Notes: generated by a model not told the origin, from the sequence alone. A stretch of DNA of 26,335 bases from Patescibacteria group bacterium (GCA_023380695.1 JAMCRT010000007.1:1-26335); one strand, 5' to 3'. Shown: positions 7,727-16,837, numbered from the stretch's first letter. Program-made: numbers and translations.

Positions 7727-8659
7727 ATGAGAAAAGAAAGTATAAAAATATTAGTGATGTCTTTATTTTTTGTTGTATTCATTATTGTAGGATACATTTT
7801 GAGTTTGTATATCACAACACTTAGTTCTTTTATTTTCCTAGTATGGGTTCTTTTTCTTGTAATGATATTCTTTTTCATTATTATATTTGAAGATTTATCT
7901 ACAGTTATTACAAGACAATTAGTTCATATTGCAAGTAGAAGAAATAAAAAACACAAAAAAATCAGTGATAATAGTGAATATCTTTCTTTATTTACTCATG
8001 AGATGAAGAATGGAATATCAGTGATAAAAGGATATGTCTATATGATTTTAAATGATGAAAAATTGGAGAAAGGATTATCAGATGAAGTTAAAAAATATTT
8101 AAAAAGGGTTGATATTTCCTCATCTAAACTTATATCTTTGACTGATAATATGCTAAATTTTAATAAGCTGAAATCTGGGTTATTTGAGTTAAACTTGATT
8201 TCTTTTAGTATGTCTTCTATTTTATCAGATGCTAAAGAATCTTTTAAGGGGTTTGCAGAAGAGAAAAATATTACTATTGAATATAAAAATACTCTAAAAG
8301 ATGGAGAGGATATTATCAAAATGGATAGATTTAAAATTGATGAGGTTGTATCTAACCTTTTGAATAATGCAATAAATTATGCTAATAATAATAGTACAAT
8401 TTATATAAAACTGGAAAAGAAAAATGCAGATAATATTTTAGTATCTGTAAAAGATGAAGGAGAAGGTATTGATGATAATGATACATTAGAGATATTTAAG
8501 AAGTTTTATAGATCTAGCAATAATACAAAAGGAGGAACTGGTCTGGGTTTATATATATCAAAATCTATTATAGAAAGACATAAAGGTAGGATTTGGGCAG
8601 TGAATAATAAGGATGGAAGAGGGGGGGCTACATTTTTTTTCAGTTTACCTGTAAAATGA
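7727..8659 (+). CDS. Sensor histidine kinase, minimal type
   Basis: 310-residue membrane histidine kinase. Two adjacent membrane helices (about 8-30 and 34-54) with hardly any loop between them form the whole N-terminus; there is no extracellular sensor, HAMP or PAS domain. The dimerisation domain carries the phospho-acceptor His91 in LFTHEMKNGISVIKGY. The ATPase domain has the N box (NLLNNAINYA, about 210-219), the DEGEGID box (243-249), the F box (IFKKFYRSSN) and the G2 box GGTGLGLYISKS (269-280). All catalytic motifs are intact. The short loop suggests sensing within the membrane or of envelope state (inference). Its stop overlaps the start of the response regulator gene by 4 bases, so the two are translationally coupled partners. 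Confidence 0.93.
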   Translation: MRKESIKILVMSLFFVVFIIVGYILSLYITTLSSFIFLVWVLFLVMIFFFIIIFEDLSTVITRQLVHIASRRNKKHKKISDNSEYLSLFTHEMKNGISVIKGYVYMILNDEKLEKGLSDEVKKYLKRVDISSSKLISLTDNMLNFNKLKSGLFELNLISFSMSSILSDAKESFKGFAEEKNITIEYKNTLKDGEDIIKMDRFKIDEVVSNLLNNAINYANNNSTIYIKLEKKNADNILVSVKDEGEGIDDNDTLEIFKKFYRSSNNTKGGTGLGLYISKSIIERHKGRIWAVNNKDGRGGATFFFSLPVK

Positions 8660-9066
8660 AACAAATGGACATAAAAGATAAAAAAATATTAATTGTAGAT
8701 GATGATTTATATCTCGCAGATATATATTCACAGTTTTTTACAAAGAAAGGATTTTTTGTTGTATCAGCATATGATGGTGAGGAAGCATTAGATAAGGCAT
8801 CATCTGAGGAATTCTATTTTATTTTACTTGATATAATGTTGCCTAAGAAAAGAGGAATTGAGGTTTTAAAGGAAATAAGGGAAGGATCTAGTCCATCTAA
8901 GAACACACCAATTTTTATGTTAACAACTCTTGGATATGATGATATTATAAAAGAAGCATTTTCATTGGGAGCTAGTGGTTATATAGTAAAATCTACCCTA
9001 TCTTTAGATCAGATATATGATGAAATTGATTCATTTTTTACTGGAGAGAAAATCATTACAGACTAA
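8656..9066 (+). CDS. Response regulator, receiver domain only
   Basis: 136-residue CheY-like protein. The acidic pocket is Asp15-Asp17 (ILIVDDD), the phospho-acceptor is Asp59 (ILLDIMLP), the switch Thr is in FMLTT (about 90) and the conserved Lys is Lys112 (YIVKS). There is no DNA-binding or enzymatic output domain: the protein ends about 24 residues after the Lys. It is coupled to the kinase by an ATGA overlap. It must therefore act through protein contact, for example on motility, pili or another regulator (inference). Nothing in the window identifies the target. Confidence 0.93.
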   Translation: MKQMDIKDKKILIVDDDLYLADIYSQFFTKKGFFVVSAYDGEEALDKASSEEFYFILLDIMLPKKRGIEVLKEIREGSSPSKNTPIFMLTTLGYDDIIKEAFSLGASGYIVKSTLSLDQIYDEIDSFFTGEKIITD

Positions 9067-9090
9067 ATATATACAATAGAGTATTAATAA

Positions 9091-9099
9091 TGCTATAAT
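9091..9099 (+). promoter_or_regulatory. Extended -10 promoter of rpsT-lepA
   Basis: TGC followed by a consensus TATAAT (9094-9099), i.e. an extended -10, with no good -35. Nine bases separate it from the rpsT ATG at 9109. Confidence 0.6.
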
Positions 9100-9108
9100 G
9101 CAAAGAAC

Positions 9109-9351
9109 ATGGCAAATATAAAATCATCAAAAAAAGATATTCGAAGAACAAAACGAAGAACATTCATTAATAGTGGATATAGAATAGATCTTGATAAATT
9201 GGAAAAGACTTTTATTAAAAAACCAACAGATAAAAATTTATCATCTATTTATTCTATTCTTGATAAGATGGTAAAAAAGAATATTATACATAAAAATAAG
9301 GCAGCACGTATAAAAAGTAAGTTTATCTCAGTTTTGAAAGAGAAATCATAA
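9109..9351 (+). CDS. rpsT: 30S ribosomal protein bS20
   Basis: 80-residue basic, helical protein. It begins with MANIKSSKKDIRRTKRR, the typical bS20 start, and ends in HKNKAARIKSKFISVLKEK, matching the family's 'ihkNkAaRkKSrL' motif. bS20 binds 16S rRNA in the body of the small subunit. Length is normal. Its stop codon is directly followed by the lepA ATG, the common rpsT-lepA pairing, with no room for a ribosome-binding site between them. Confidence 0.95.
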   Translation: MANIKSSKKDIRRTKRRTFINSGYRIDLDKLEKTFIKKPTDKNLSSIYSILDKMVKKNIIHKNKAARIKSKFISVLKEKS

Positions 9352-11133
9352 ATGCAAAATGTACGCAATTTTTCAATTATTGCTCATGTTGATCATGGGA
9401 AATCTACTCTATCTGATAGATTATTAGAATTTACCAACACTATTCCTAAAAGAAAGATGAAAGCTCAGTATTTAGATACTCTAGATACTGAAAGAGATAG
9501 AGGTATAACAATTAAACTACAGACTAGAAGAATGGAATATAAAGGATATATATTAAATCTTATTGATACACCAGGACATGTTGATTTTTCATCTGAGGTA
9601 ATAAGATCTCTAAGAGCCTCTGAGGGTGCACTACTTTTAGTTGATGCTACATCTGGTATTGGAGCTCAAAGTATAAGCCATTATCTTGAGGCTATCAATC
9701 TAGGAATAAAAATAATACCTGTACTAAATAAAATTGATGTGAAAACTGTTAATATTGATGATCGAATTAATGAAATTATGGATGTATTTGGATTTAAGAG
9801 AGATGAAATACTGATGATTTCTGCTAAAAGAGGTGATGGGATTGAATCACTACTAGAAAAAATTATATCAGATATTCCATCACCTAAGGGAGATATCAAT
9901 GGTAGTTTTAGAGGTTATGTTTTTGATGCTTTTTTTGATGAATTCCGAGGAACTGTTTTACTTGTAAAGGTTGTAGATGGGACACTGTCAGTTTCAGACA
10001 CAATATATTTTCATTCAAATGGTAAAAGTTTTAAAGTAATGAGCATGGGATTTATAAAGGATCAATTTGTAAGTAGTAGTAAAGTAAAAGCAGGGGATGT
10101 GTGTTTTATAACAACCTCAGCAAAATTAATAAAGGATATTATTGTAGAAGATACTATTTTAACAGATATTAAAGGAGAGGCTTTATTTAATTTTGAAAAA
10201 CCAAAAAGTATGGTTTTTTCTAATATCTATCCTACCGATCCATTACAGATCAATAATTTTAAGTTTGCAATAGATAAATTTTCTCTTACAGATTATGCAT
10301 TTGAATATAGTCCAATTAGTAATGATGTTTTTGGTTTTGGTTATAAATGTGGATTTTTAGGTATACTACATCTTGAAGTATTCAAAGAGAGAATGTTTAA
10401 TGAATTTGGAATAGATATATTTGTAACTTATCCCTCTGTTGAATATCAATTTTTTCTAAAAGATGGATCTTCTAAAGTCGTAACAGAAGCTGTGGATATA
10501 AGTGAAATTTATCCTTCTATTGTAAAAGTAAAAGAGCCATTTCTTTCACTGGATATTATTGTAGATAATCAGTATTACCAGGATATTATCTCATTTGTTC
10601 TTCAAAAGAGAGGTGTATTTAGAAATTCATATATATTAAATTCTTCATCTTTAAATAGAGTATATGTGAATATTAATTTTACTATACCTCTATCTTCAAT
10701 TCTAATGGATTTTTTTGGCGAATTAAAATCTATTAGTTCAGGTAGTGCATCAATGGATTATTCATTTTTAGAATTTAGAGACACTGAAGTTTCATTTGTT
10801 AATTTTTTTGTAAATAAAAATATTATAAAGCCCTTATCGATGATAGTATATAAAGATAATGCATTTAATATTGCTACGTTGTATACAGAAAAACTTGCAT
10901 CTTTAATACCAAGAGCTCAGTTTAATATACCAGTGCAAGGAAGTGTTAATAGTAAGATTGTTGCAAGATCTGATGTTAAACCCTACAGAAAAGATGTTAC
11001 TCAAAAATTATATGGAGGCGATCCGACAAGAAGAGCAAAACTTTTGGAAAAACAAAAGAAAGGTAAAAAAAAGATGAAGAATTTTGGTACTATAGATCTT
11101 CCAACAGATATATTTGTGAAAATGTATTCATGA
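9352..11133 (+). CDS. lepA: Elongation factor 4 (LepA)
   Basis: 593-residue translational GTPase that acts on ribosomes, proposed to back-translocate or to aid 30S assembly. The G motifs are intact: AHVDHGKST (11-19), the G2 Thr in RGITIK (about 53), DTPGH (72-76), NKID (126-129) and SAKR. The LepA-specific C-terminal domain is clear: IPRAQFN, ARSDVKPYRKDVTQKLYGGD, RRAKLLEKQKKGKKKMK and a terminal PTDIFVKM. Length is normal. It begins immediately after the rpsT stop. The last 6 bases overlap the convergent deacetylase gene. Confidence 0.97.
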   Translation: MQNVRNFSIIAHVDHGKSTLSDRLLEFTNTIPKRKMKAQYLDTLDTERDRGITIKLQTRRMEYKGYILNLIDTPGHVDFSSEVIRSLRASEGALLLVDATSGIGAQSISHYLEAINLGIKIIPVLNKIDVKTVNIDDRINEIMDVFGFKRDEILMISAKRGDGIESLLEKIISDIPSPKGDINGSFRGYVFDAFFDEFRGTVLLVKVVDGTLSVSDTIYFHSNGKSFKVMSMGFIKDQFVSSSKVKAGDVCFITTSAKLIKDIIVEDTILTDIKGEALFNFEKPKSMVFSNIYPTDPLQINNFKFAIDKFSLTDYAFEYSPISNDVFGFGYKCGFLGILHLEVFKERMFNEFGIDIFVTYPSVEYQFFLKDGSSKVVTEAVDISEIYPSIVKVKEPFLSLDIIVDNQYYQDIISFVLQKRGVFRNSYILNSSSLNRVYVNINFTIPLSSILMDFFGELKSISSGSASMDYSFLEFRDTEVSFVNFFVNKNIIKPLSMIVYKDNAFNIATLYTEKLASLIPRAQFNIPVQGSVNSKIVARSDVKPYRKDVTQKLYGGDPTRRAKLLEKQKKGKKKMKNFGTIDLPTDIFVKMYS

Positions 11134-12345
11134 TAGAGGGGAGGATACCATATGTATGAAACCTTGTAGACTAATATTCCCTGAATCTCTTACTCTATAA
11201 AGTTGAAATCTATTTTTTAAATTTTGTATATTTCTATTATAATCCATATCTAGAAGACCTCCTATATAATCATATTTATTAAGTATGGATTCAAGTATTT
11301 TTTCTTTTGTAATATCTGCATTTCTATATGGAGAACCTGCAGGATATGCAATAAATTGTATTGGGACATGTAACCTTGTCTCTAGAGCATTTTTTGATAC
11401 TACAACTTGATATTTCATAAGTGCATTTGGAAGTGTTCCTAGTGCAAGATGTGTAACTGTATGTGATTCTATTTCCATTCCATCTTTTATCATATTTTTA
11501 AGATCATACCATGTCATATATTGATAATTTCGTTTTGATGCACCTAAGAATGCTGTGATAATATTAAAATCTGCAGTATCATGAAATTTTACAAGTAATG
11601 GCACAGCATATTTATATGCAGATAATCTTCCATCATCAAAAGATAATATAATAGGTTTTCTTGGTAAATAAGTTTTATAATAATAATAGTTGTATAAAGT
11701 CTGCAATGTTATTGTTTTAAATCCATTTACTTGTAGATATTCTAGTTGTTTTTCAAATTCACTTTGCAGTAGTGTCAAGTTATAGTCAAGTAAGTATCCA
11801 TATTGATAATGAAAGTTTGATCTTTTTGGAAATACTGGAGATACTCTATGAAGCATAACAATTGGGACTTGAATATTTTGAGCTGGTGTATTTTGTATTC
11901 TTATAATAGGTGAGTGTAAAGAGAACTGACCTAAAGATTCTAATTTGTGATTTTTATTTTGTATTGCAATTTTAAATGGATTATTAAAATATGTAGGTAT
12001 ACTATAATTACTGTTAGTAGTTGAGAATTTTATATATACATTCAGAAGAGTATATTTTTTTGTAGTATTTAATATATCAGTGTCTTTTAGAGTCATATTG
12101 ATATTTGAATATTTATTCTTCATGAAATTTTCAAAGTATGCCAGATCTTTAAATTTTTTTTGTTCACTTAAAGTAATATTATTCCATAATGCAGGGTAAT
12201 CTTCATTTTTTATTAAGGAAATATCTTTTGATATTAGAGATTTGTAATACATATGTCTTATAAATAACATCTTATAAGCAATTCCACCTGCTATTAAAAG
12301 GGTAATGAGAGTATATAAAGTTATGAACCCTAATTTAGTATTCAT
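11128..12345 (-). CDS. Membrane-anchored polysaccharide deacetylase
   Basis: 405-residue protein with an N-terminal membrane helix (about 8-28), an NTF2-like-looking segment (about 32-145, unassigned) and a NodB-type carbohydrate esterase family 4 domain from about 158. The catalytic motifs are LSFDDG (Asp237 base, Asp238 metal ligand), ESHTVTHL (metal ligands His295 and His299) and FIAYPAG (motif 3). The opening VPIVMLHRVSP and the 'QLEYLQVNGFKTITLQTL' helix are typical of the group that removes acetyl groups from peptidoglycan or exopolysaccharide. The active site faces outward. It has its own promoter, divergent from the ubiA-like operon. The C-terminal motif-5 His is not obvious. Substrate uncertain. 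Confidence 0.9.
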   Translation of the reverse strand: MNTKLGFITLYTLITLLIAGGIAYKMLFIRHMYYKSLISKDISLIKNEDYPALWNNITLSEQKKFKDLAYFENFMKNKYSNINMTLKDTDILNTTKKYTLLNVYIKFSTTNSNYSIPTYFNNPFKIAIQNKNHKLESLGQFSLHSPIIRIQNTPAQNIQVPIVMLHRVSPVFPKRSNFHYQYGYLLDYNLTLLQSEFEKQLEYLQVNGFKTITLQTLYNYYYYKTYLPRKPIILSFDDGRLSAYKYAVPLLVKFHDTADFNIITAFLGASKRNYQYMTWYDLKNMIKDGMEIESHTVTHLALGTLPNALMKYQVVVSKNALETRLHVPIQFIAYPAGSPYRNADITKEKILESILNKYDYIGGLLDMDYNRNIQNLKNRFQLYRVRDSGNISLQGFIHMVSSPLS

Positions 12346-12352
12346 AATACCT

Positions 12353-12381
12353 ATTATAACTCTAATCTTTTTTTATGAAAA
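12353..12381 (-). promoter_or_regulatory. Promoter of the deacetylase gene
   Basis: On the minus strand a weak TTTTCA (12381-12376), a 17-base spacer and a consensus TATAAT (12358-12353), with 7 bases to the ATG at 12345. Confidence 0.55.
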
Positions 12382-12412
12382 CTAAGTTATATGATTTGTC
12401 TTGGAATTTTTA

Positions 12413-12418
12413 TATAAT
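12413..12418 (+). promoter_or_regulatory. -10 box of the ubiA-like operon
   Basis: Consensus TATAAT, 8 bases before the ATG at 12427. No convincing -35 is seen. It shares an 81-base divergent gap with the deacetylase promoter. Confidence 0.5.
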
Positions 12419-12426
12419 ATCTTTAT

Positions 12427-13359
12427 ATGTCAAGAATACTGATAAAGCTAAAATATATTTTATTATCACTAAGGCCTAAGCAATGGATAAAAAATCTTTT
12501 AGTTTATTCATTCTTATTTTTTGATAAAGAACTTTTCAATTTGCACGATTTTATAGTAGTAACAGAGACATTTTTTGTGCTTATATTACTTTCATCATCT
12601 GTTTATTTAATAAATGATTTAATAGATTTAAAAAGAGATAAGGTTCATCCCGTCAAAAGAATGAGAGCTTTAGCTTCTGGAAAAATTACCCAGAGAGAGT
12701 CAATTATAACATCTCTTATCCTATTTTGCGTAGGTTTTATTCTTACGCTTTTTATATCTGAATATCTTTCTGTTATTTATATTTTCTACTATATTTTGAT
12801 GATCTTTTATTCGATGTATTTAAAGAACATCATTATTATTGATGCTTTAACTACTGCAACAGGTTTTGTGCTACGTGCTATAGCAGGTGGTGTTGTTATT
12901 GCAAATCCTATAAACTCTTGGCTTATTATTTTTATAATATGTGGATCATTATTTGTAGCTTTTGCTAAAAGAAGAGCAGAAGTTGTAAATCTATCATTTA
13001 AAAATGCTATTATTCACAGAGAAGTACTTAGATCATATCCAAAAGAATTACTGGATAATTTAATTTCTCTTACAGGTGCTGTAACATTTTTCTCATATAT
13101 ATTATTTTCATATAATGAAGATTTAAATATTAAAACTCCAGTAGTTTTATCACATCTACTACCTATATATTTAAAGAATCCTCATTGGGTAAAATTTAGT
13201 ATTCCTTTGGTCTTTTATATTATTGCTCGTTACATATATGATATATATGTTAAAAAGGAGGGAGGAGAACCTGAAAATATTATATATGAGGATAAAGCAT
13301 TAATGATTTCGGGTGCTATTTATATAGCTTTATTATTTACTGTATTATATATTATATGA
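12427..13359 (+). CDS. UbiA-family prenyltransferase, DPPR synthase-like
   Basis: 310-residue polytopic membrane enzyme with about eight or nine hydrophobic helices. The first aspartate motif is NDLIDLKRDKVHPVKRMR (63-80, with Asp64, Asp67 and Asp71). The 'ND..D...D..HP.K..R' form, the LRPKQWIKNLLV start and LRAIAGG with AFAKRRAEV are those of decaprenyl-phosphate 5-phosphoribosyltransferase (Rv3806c type), which transfers phosphoribose from PRPP to a polyprenyl phosphate on the way to polyprenyl-phosphoryl-arabinose. That places it in envelope glycan synthesis, with the active site at the inner membrane. Other UbiA activities remain possible. No epimerase partner (DprE1/DprE2) is in the window. 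It opens a four-gene operon and overlaps the next gene by ATGA. Confidence 0.8.
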   Translation: MSRILIKLKYILLSLRPKQWIKNLLVYSFLFFDKELFNLHDFIVVTETFFVLILLSSSVYLINDLIDLKRDKVHPVKRMRALASGKITQRESIITSLILFCVGFILTLFISEYLSVIYIFYYILMIFYSMYLKNIIIIDALTTATGFVLRAIAGGVVIANPINSWLIIFIICGSLFVAFAKRRAEVVNLSFKNAIIHREVLRSYPKELLDNLISLTGAVTFFSYILFSYNEDLNIKTPVVLSHLLPIYLKNPHWVKFSIPLVFYIIARYIYDIYVKKEGGEPENIIYEDKALMISGAIYIALLFTVLYII

Positions 13360-14531
13360 GAATTTATAAATTTATATTATCATTTTTATCAATACTTTTA
13401 GTATTTACATTTACATCGTTTGTTTTTGCACAAGGAATAATTACTAATTGGAAAGATTATTCTCTTATATCTTCGCAGGGTACTAAATATAGAAATGTCT
13501 ATTCAATTGCAATAGTAAAATTATCTCCTGCAAATAGTACCTTATCAGATAATGTTTCATCTCTAGTTAAAGGAGTGTATTATTATTTTACATCTATACT
13601 GCATTATCCAGATATTCCATTTAATTATATTGTATGTTGGAATGGAGAGGTTTTTAAAGGTACTACAGGGGGTGTAGGTGTACAAGGGTATGGAAATCAG
13701 ATAAAAGGTATTGTATCTATTGCATATCTTTCTGATGGTAGTGGAACCATATCAACTATTGGTAAAGAAAAAATTTTAAATCTTACATCTTCTTTAATGA
13801 ATAATCTTTCTATACCCTTTTCTGATGTTCAGCCTTATAACTGGTCAATAAGTAAAAAGGGTATTGATTATATGCCAATTTCAAATTCAAAATTTGGATC
13901 TCAGATTAAATCAGTATTAGTTTCAAGTAGTCTTCCTTCTATCAAAGTATCTCCTTCTAAAAATTATCCATTTGTAATACCACATAGAGTCACAATAACA
14001 TCTGTTGGTACTCCTCCTACAACTCTTGCTGGAAATAAGTCTCTTGTGAATGTATCACTTAAAAATTCTGGTACAACACCAATACTAGGCTCTATATCTT
14101 TGAATTCTTCTAATTCAGGGTTTTTCAATATACCAAAAGTATGGAGTAGTGTAAGTATTGTAAAAACTATCAGTGATGTAAATATTCAGCCGGGAGATAG
14201 TTACAATTTATCATTTTATGTTCTAGATCCCAAAAGTATAGGAAGGGTTAGTGGTGGATTTTATTTATCAAATTTAGGATCTAAAATCAGTGGATCAACT
14301 TTTAATGTTTCAATGAATGTTACAAGTTCAAATAATAGTTTTACTCTGTCTGACTCGCAATCATCATCTGTTGAGATTTATTCCTCACCATCTCTTAGTT
14401 CTAGTAAAGTTACAAATGTACCAAATGGAACATCAGTTTCCATATTGAATCATATACCAGGGTGGTTTAATGTTAAACTTCAAAGTGGTATAACAGGATT
14501 TGTTGTGTCAGCATATGTAGTATCAAAGTAG
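13356..14531 (+). CDS. Secreted amidase-fold (PGRP-like) protein without zinc ligands, with SH3 domain
   Basis: 391-residue exported protein. The signal peptide (1-25) ends in FVFA before Gln. Residues about 45-165 look like an Amidase_2/peptidoglycan-recognition domain: a YNYIVxWNGEVFKG-like strand (FNYIVCWNGEVFKG, 89-102), GGVGVQGYGNQ where active enzymes read G-H-...-N, and SIAYLSDGSG with a following helix. The usual zinc ligands are absent: the 'HHT' strand is SIAIVKLSP and the next expected His is Tyr112. It is therefore probably a binding module, not an enzyme. A beta-rich middle (about 200-325) is followed by a C-terminal bacterial SH3 domain (about 332-391: VEIYSSPS, IPGWFNVKL, GFVVSAYV). 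Likely binds cell-wall material. It is translationally coupled to the UbiA-like gene. Confidence 0.7.
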   Translation: MRIYKFILSFLSILLVFTFTSFVFAQGIITNWKDYSLISSQGTKYRNVYSIAIVKLSPANSTLSDNVSSLVKGVYYYFTSILHYPDIPFNYIVCWNGEVFKGTTGGVGVQGYGNQIKGIVSIAYLSDGSGTISTIGKEKILNLTSSLMNNLSIPFSDVQPYNWSISKKGIDYMPISNSKFGSQIKSVLVSSSLPSIKVSPSKNYPFVIPHRVTITSVGTPPTTLAGNKSLVNVSLKNSGTTPILGSISLNSSNSGFFNIPKVWSSVSIVKTISDVNIQPGDSYNLSFYVLDPKSIGRVSGGFYLSNLGSKISGSTFNVSMNVTSSNNSFTLSDSQSSSVEIYSSPSLSSSKVTNVPNGTSVSILNHIPGWFNVKLQSGITGFVVSAYVVSK

Positions 14532-14534
14532 TTT

Positions 14535-16394
14535 ATGTTAGATGATTTAAATGATAAACAAAGGGAAGTAGTACTTTTTGATATTTCCAGTCCTCTTTTA
14601 GTAATAGCAGGTGCTGGATCTGGAAAAACCAAAGCTTTAACTTATAAAATTGCATATCTGATAAAGGAGGTGGGATTTCATCCTTCTGAGATTATGGCTA
14701 CTACTTTTACAAATAAGGCAGCTACAGAGATGAAGGAAAGAGTAGAAAATCTCATTGGTAAAAAACTTTATTTTCCATATATGGGTACGATGCACTCTAT
14801 ATTTCTATCAATTCTTCGTATTCATGGATCACTAGTAGATCTTAAACCATATTTTGCTATTTTTGATGATGATGATCAGAGAAAACTTATCAGGAATATA
14901 ATAAAGGAAAATAATATTCCTGAGGATATAATGAAGGTAAATTCTGTATCATCAATGATATCTAATCTTAAAGGTAAATGTATTACACCCAATGATTTTG
15001 AGGTTTTATCATTTAGAGATGAATATTTTGTCAAAATATATAGTGAATATGAAAAAAAATTAAAGGCAAATAATGCAATAGATTTTGATGATATATTACT
15101 CAAATCCTTATATCTATTTAAGGAAAATGATAATTTGAGGGAGGAGTATAGAGAAAAATTAAAATATGTTCTAGTTGATGAATATCAAGATATAAATATA
15201 TTACAGCATGATCTTTTAAGAGAAATCTCAGAGACAAATGTTTGTTTTGTAGGAGATCCTGACCAGAATATTTATTCATGGAGAGGTACTGATATTAAAA
15301 GCATTTTATCTTTTGAAAATGATTATCCTGGAGGCACACTTATAAAATTAGAGCAAAATTATAGATCAACAAAAAGAATACTGTCTGTATCACAATCAAT
15401 AATTGTTAAAAATTCTTTGCGTTTTGAAAAAAATTTATGGACTGAAAATGATTTAGGATTACCTATTAAAATATACCAAGCACAAGATGAACTTGATGAA
15501 GCAGATTATATAGTTAATATGATTAAAATTATAGGAGGGAAACTTTCTGATTTTGCAATTCTTTATAGAACAAATGCACAATCTAGAATATTAGAGGAGA
15601 GATTTTTAAAGGCTAATATTCAGTATAGAATATATGGTGGATTAAAGTTTTATCAAAGAAAGGAAATAAAAGATATAATTTCATATATTCGATTTGCAAT
15701 GAATTTTGATGACACTATATCTCTTCTAAGAATCATTAATACACCTCAAAGAAAAATTGGAAATGTGACTATTAGTAAATTACAGGAGGAGGCAAATTTA
15801 AAAAATATTACATTAGGGAGATTGATTATGGAAGAGGGAGATCTTCCACAAAATGTGTTAAATTTTAAAAACATTATTGATGATATTAAATTACATATGG
15901 ATACATTATCTCCTAGGGATTTTATAAAATATATTATAGATATAATTAAGTATAGACAGTATTTAATGTCAAGTAATGATGGATTATTAGATGATAGATT
16001 GGAGAATATTGATGAATTTATAGGTGTAGGAGAAAAATATTCAAAGATTGAAGATATGATATCTGATATATCATTGATGCAAGGAGAAGATCAGTCAGGT
16101 GAAATTTCTGATAATGTTATAATGATGAGCCTACATTCGGCTAAAGGATTGGAGTTTAGAACTGTATTTATTGTAGGAATGGAGGAAAATATTTTTCCAC
16201 ATTTGAGATCATTTGATAATATTGAAAGTTTAGAAGAAGAAAGAAGGCTTTGTTATGTTGGTATGACAAGAGCAAAAGAAAGATTATATCTTACATTTGC
16301 TATTAGAAGGTCACTATATGGGTTTTCTCAAAATAACAATCCTTCAAGATTTCTATCAGATATACCAATAGAACATGTAGAATTAGATTATTAA
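14535..16394 (+). CDS. UvrD/PcrA-family superfamily 1A DNA helicase
   Basis: 619-residue ATP-dependent 3'-5' helicase of the UvrD/PcrA/Rep group, acting in repair and clearing replication blocks. Motifs in order: Q motif LNDKQREVV, Walker A AGAGSGKT (25-32), motif Ia TFTNKAATEMKERV, motif II VDEYQDIN (about 214-221), motif III GDPDQNIYSWRG, motif IV QNYRST, the YRTNAQSR strand, motif V LHSAKGLEF and motif VI VGMTRAKERLYL. It is about 100 residues shorter than PcrA, ending soon after motif VI, so the C-terminal extension that contacts RNA polymerase is missing. It starts 3 bases after the preceding stop, without a ribosome-binding site. Assignment to pcrA or uvrD cannot be separated. Confidence 0.95.
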   Translation: MLDDLNDKQREVVLFDISSPLLVIAGAGSGKTKALTYKIAYLIKEVGFHPSEIMATTFTNKAATEMKERVENLIGKKLYFPYMGTMHSIFLSILRIHGSLVDLKPYFAIFDDDDQRKLIRNIIKENNIPEDIMKVNSVSSMISNLKGKCITPNDFEVLSFRDEYFVKIYSEYEKKLKANNAIDFDDILLKSLYLFKENDNLREEYREKLKYVLVDEYQDINILQHDLLREISETNVCFVGDPDQNIYSWRGTDIKSILSFENDYPGGTLIKLEQNYRSTKRILSVSQSIIVKNSLRFEKNLWTENDLGLPIKIYQAQDELDEADYIVNMIKIIGGKLSDFAILYRTNAQSRILEERFLKANIQYRIYGGLKFYQRKEIKDIISYIRFAMNFDDTISLLRIINTPQRKIGNVTISKLQEEANLKNITLGRLIMEEGDLPQNVLNFKNIIDDIKLHMDTLSPRDFIKYIIDIIKYRQYLMSSNDGLLDDRLENIDEFIGVGEKYSKIEDMISDISLMQGEDQSGEISDNVIMMSLHSAKGLEFRTVFIVGMEENIFPHLRSFDNIESLEEERRLCYVGMTRAKERLYLTFAIRRSLYGFSQNNNPSRFLSDIPIEHVELDY

Positions 16395-16397
16395 GAT

Positions 16398-16835
16398 ATG
16401 AAGATTCCTATACCACCTATAACATTTATAATATCGTTTATATTATCTTTGATTTTGTATGAGTTTTTTCCGACATTTCATATTAAAAGTATTGATATAT
16501 TATCTATAGCATTGATAATTATTGGTATACTATTTGTAGTTATTGCATTTATTTCTATAAAAAGACATAAAACATCAATAGATCCAAATGATATTCCAAG
16601 TGTTCTTATTAAAAGTGGTATATTTTCCTTATCTAGAAACCCAATATATCTAGGAATGCTAATAATATTATTTGGGTTAGATTTTTATTTTTTTAGTGTT
16701 TTATCTTTTTTAAATATTGTAATTTATTTTATAATTTTAAATTACTATGTTATACCAAAAGAAGAGAGAAATATTGAATCTAGATTTGACAGTGCATATT
16801 TAGAATATAAAAGAAAAGTTAGAAAATGGATTTAA
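16398..16835 (+). CDS. Isoprenylcysteine carboxyl methyltransferase-like membrane protein
   Basis: 145-residue protein with about four membrane helices. The diagnostic part is SGIFSLSRNPIYLG (73-86) followed by a hydrophobic hairpin and IPKEERNIESRFDSAYLEYKRKVRKWI (119-145), the SAM-binding pattern of ICMT and phospholipid methyltransferase relatives (the 'RHP.Y.g' and 'E...l...fg..Y..Y...v.rf.P' motifs). Bacterial members methylate unknown lipids or small molecules in the membrane. The substrate cannot be told here. It is the last gene of the ubiA-like operon, 3 bases after the helicase stop, and meets a convergent gene 2 bases beyond its end. Confidence 0.85.
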   Translation: MKIPIPPITFIISFILSLILYEFFPTFHIKSIDILSIALIIIGILFVVIAFISIKRHKTSIDPNDIPSVLIKSGIFSLSRNPIYLGMLIILFGLDFYFFSVLSFLNIVIYFIILNYYVIPKEERNIESRFDSAYLEYKRKVRKWI

Positions 16836-16837
16836 GA

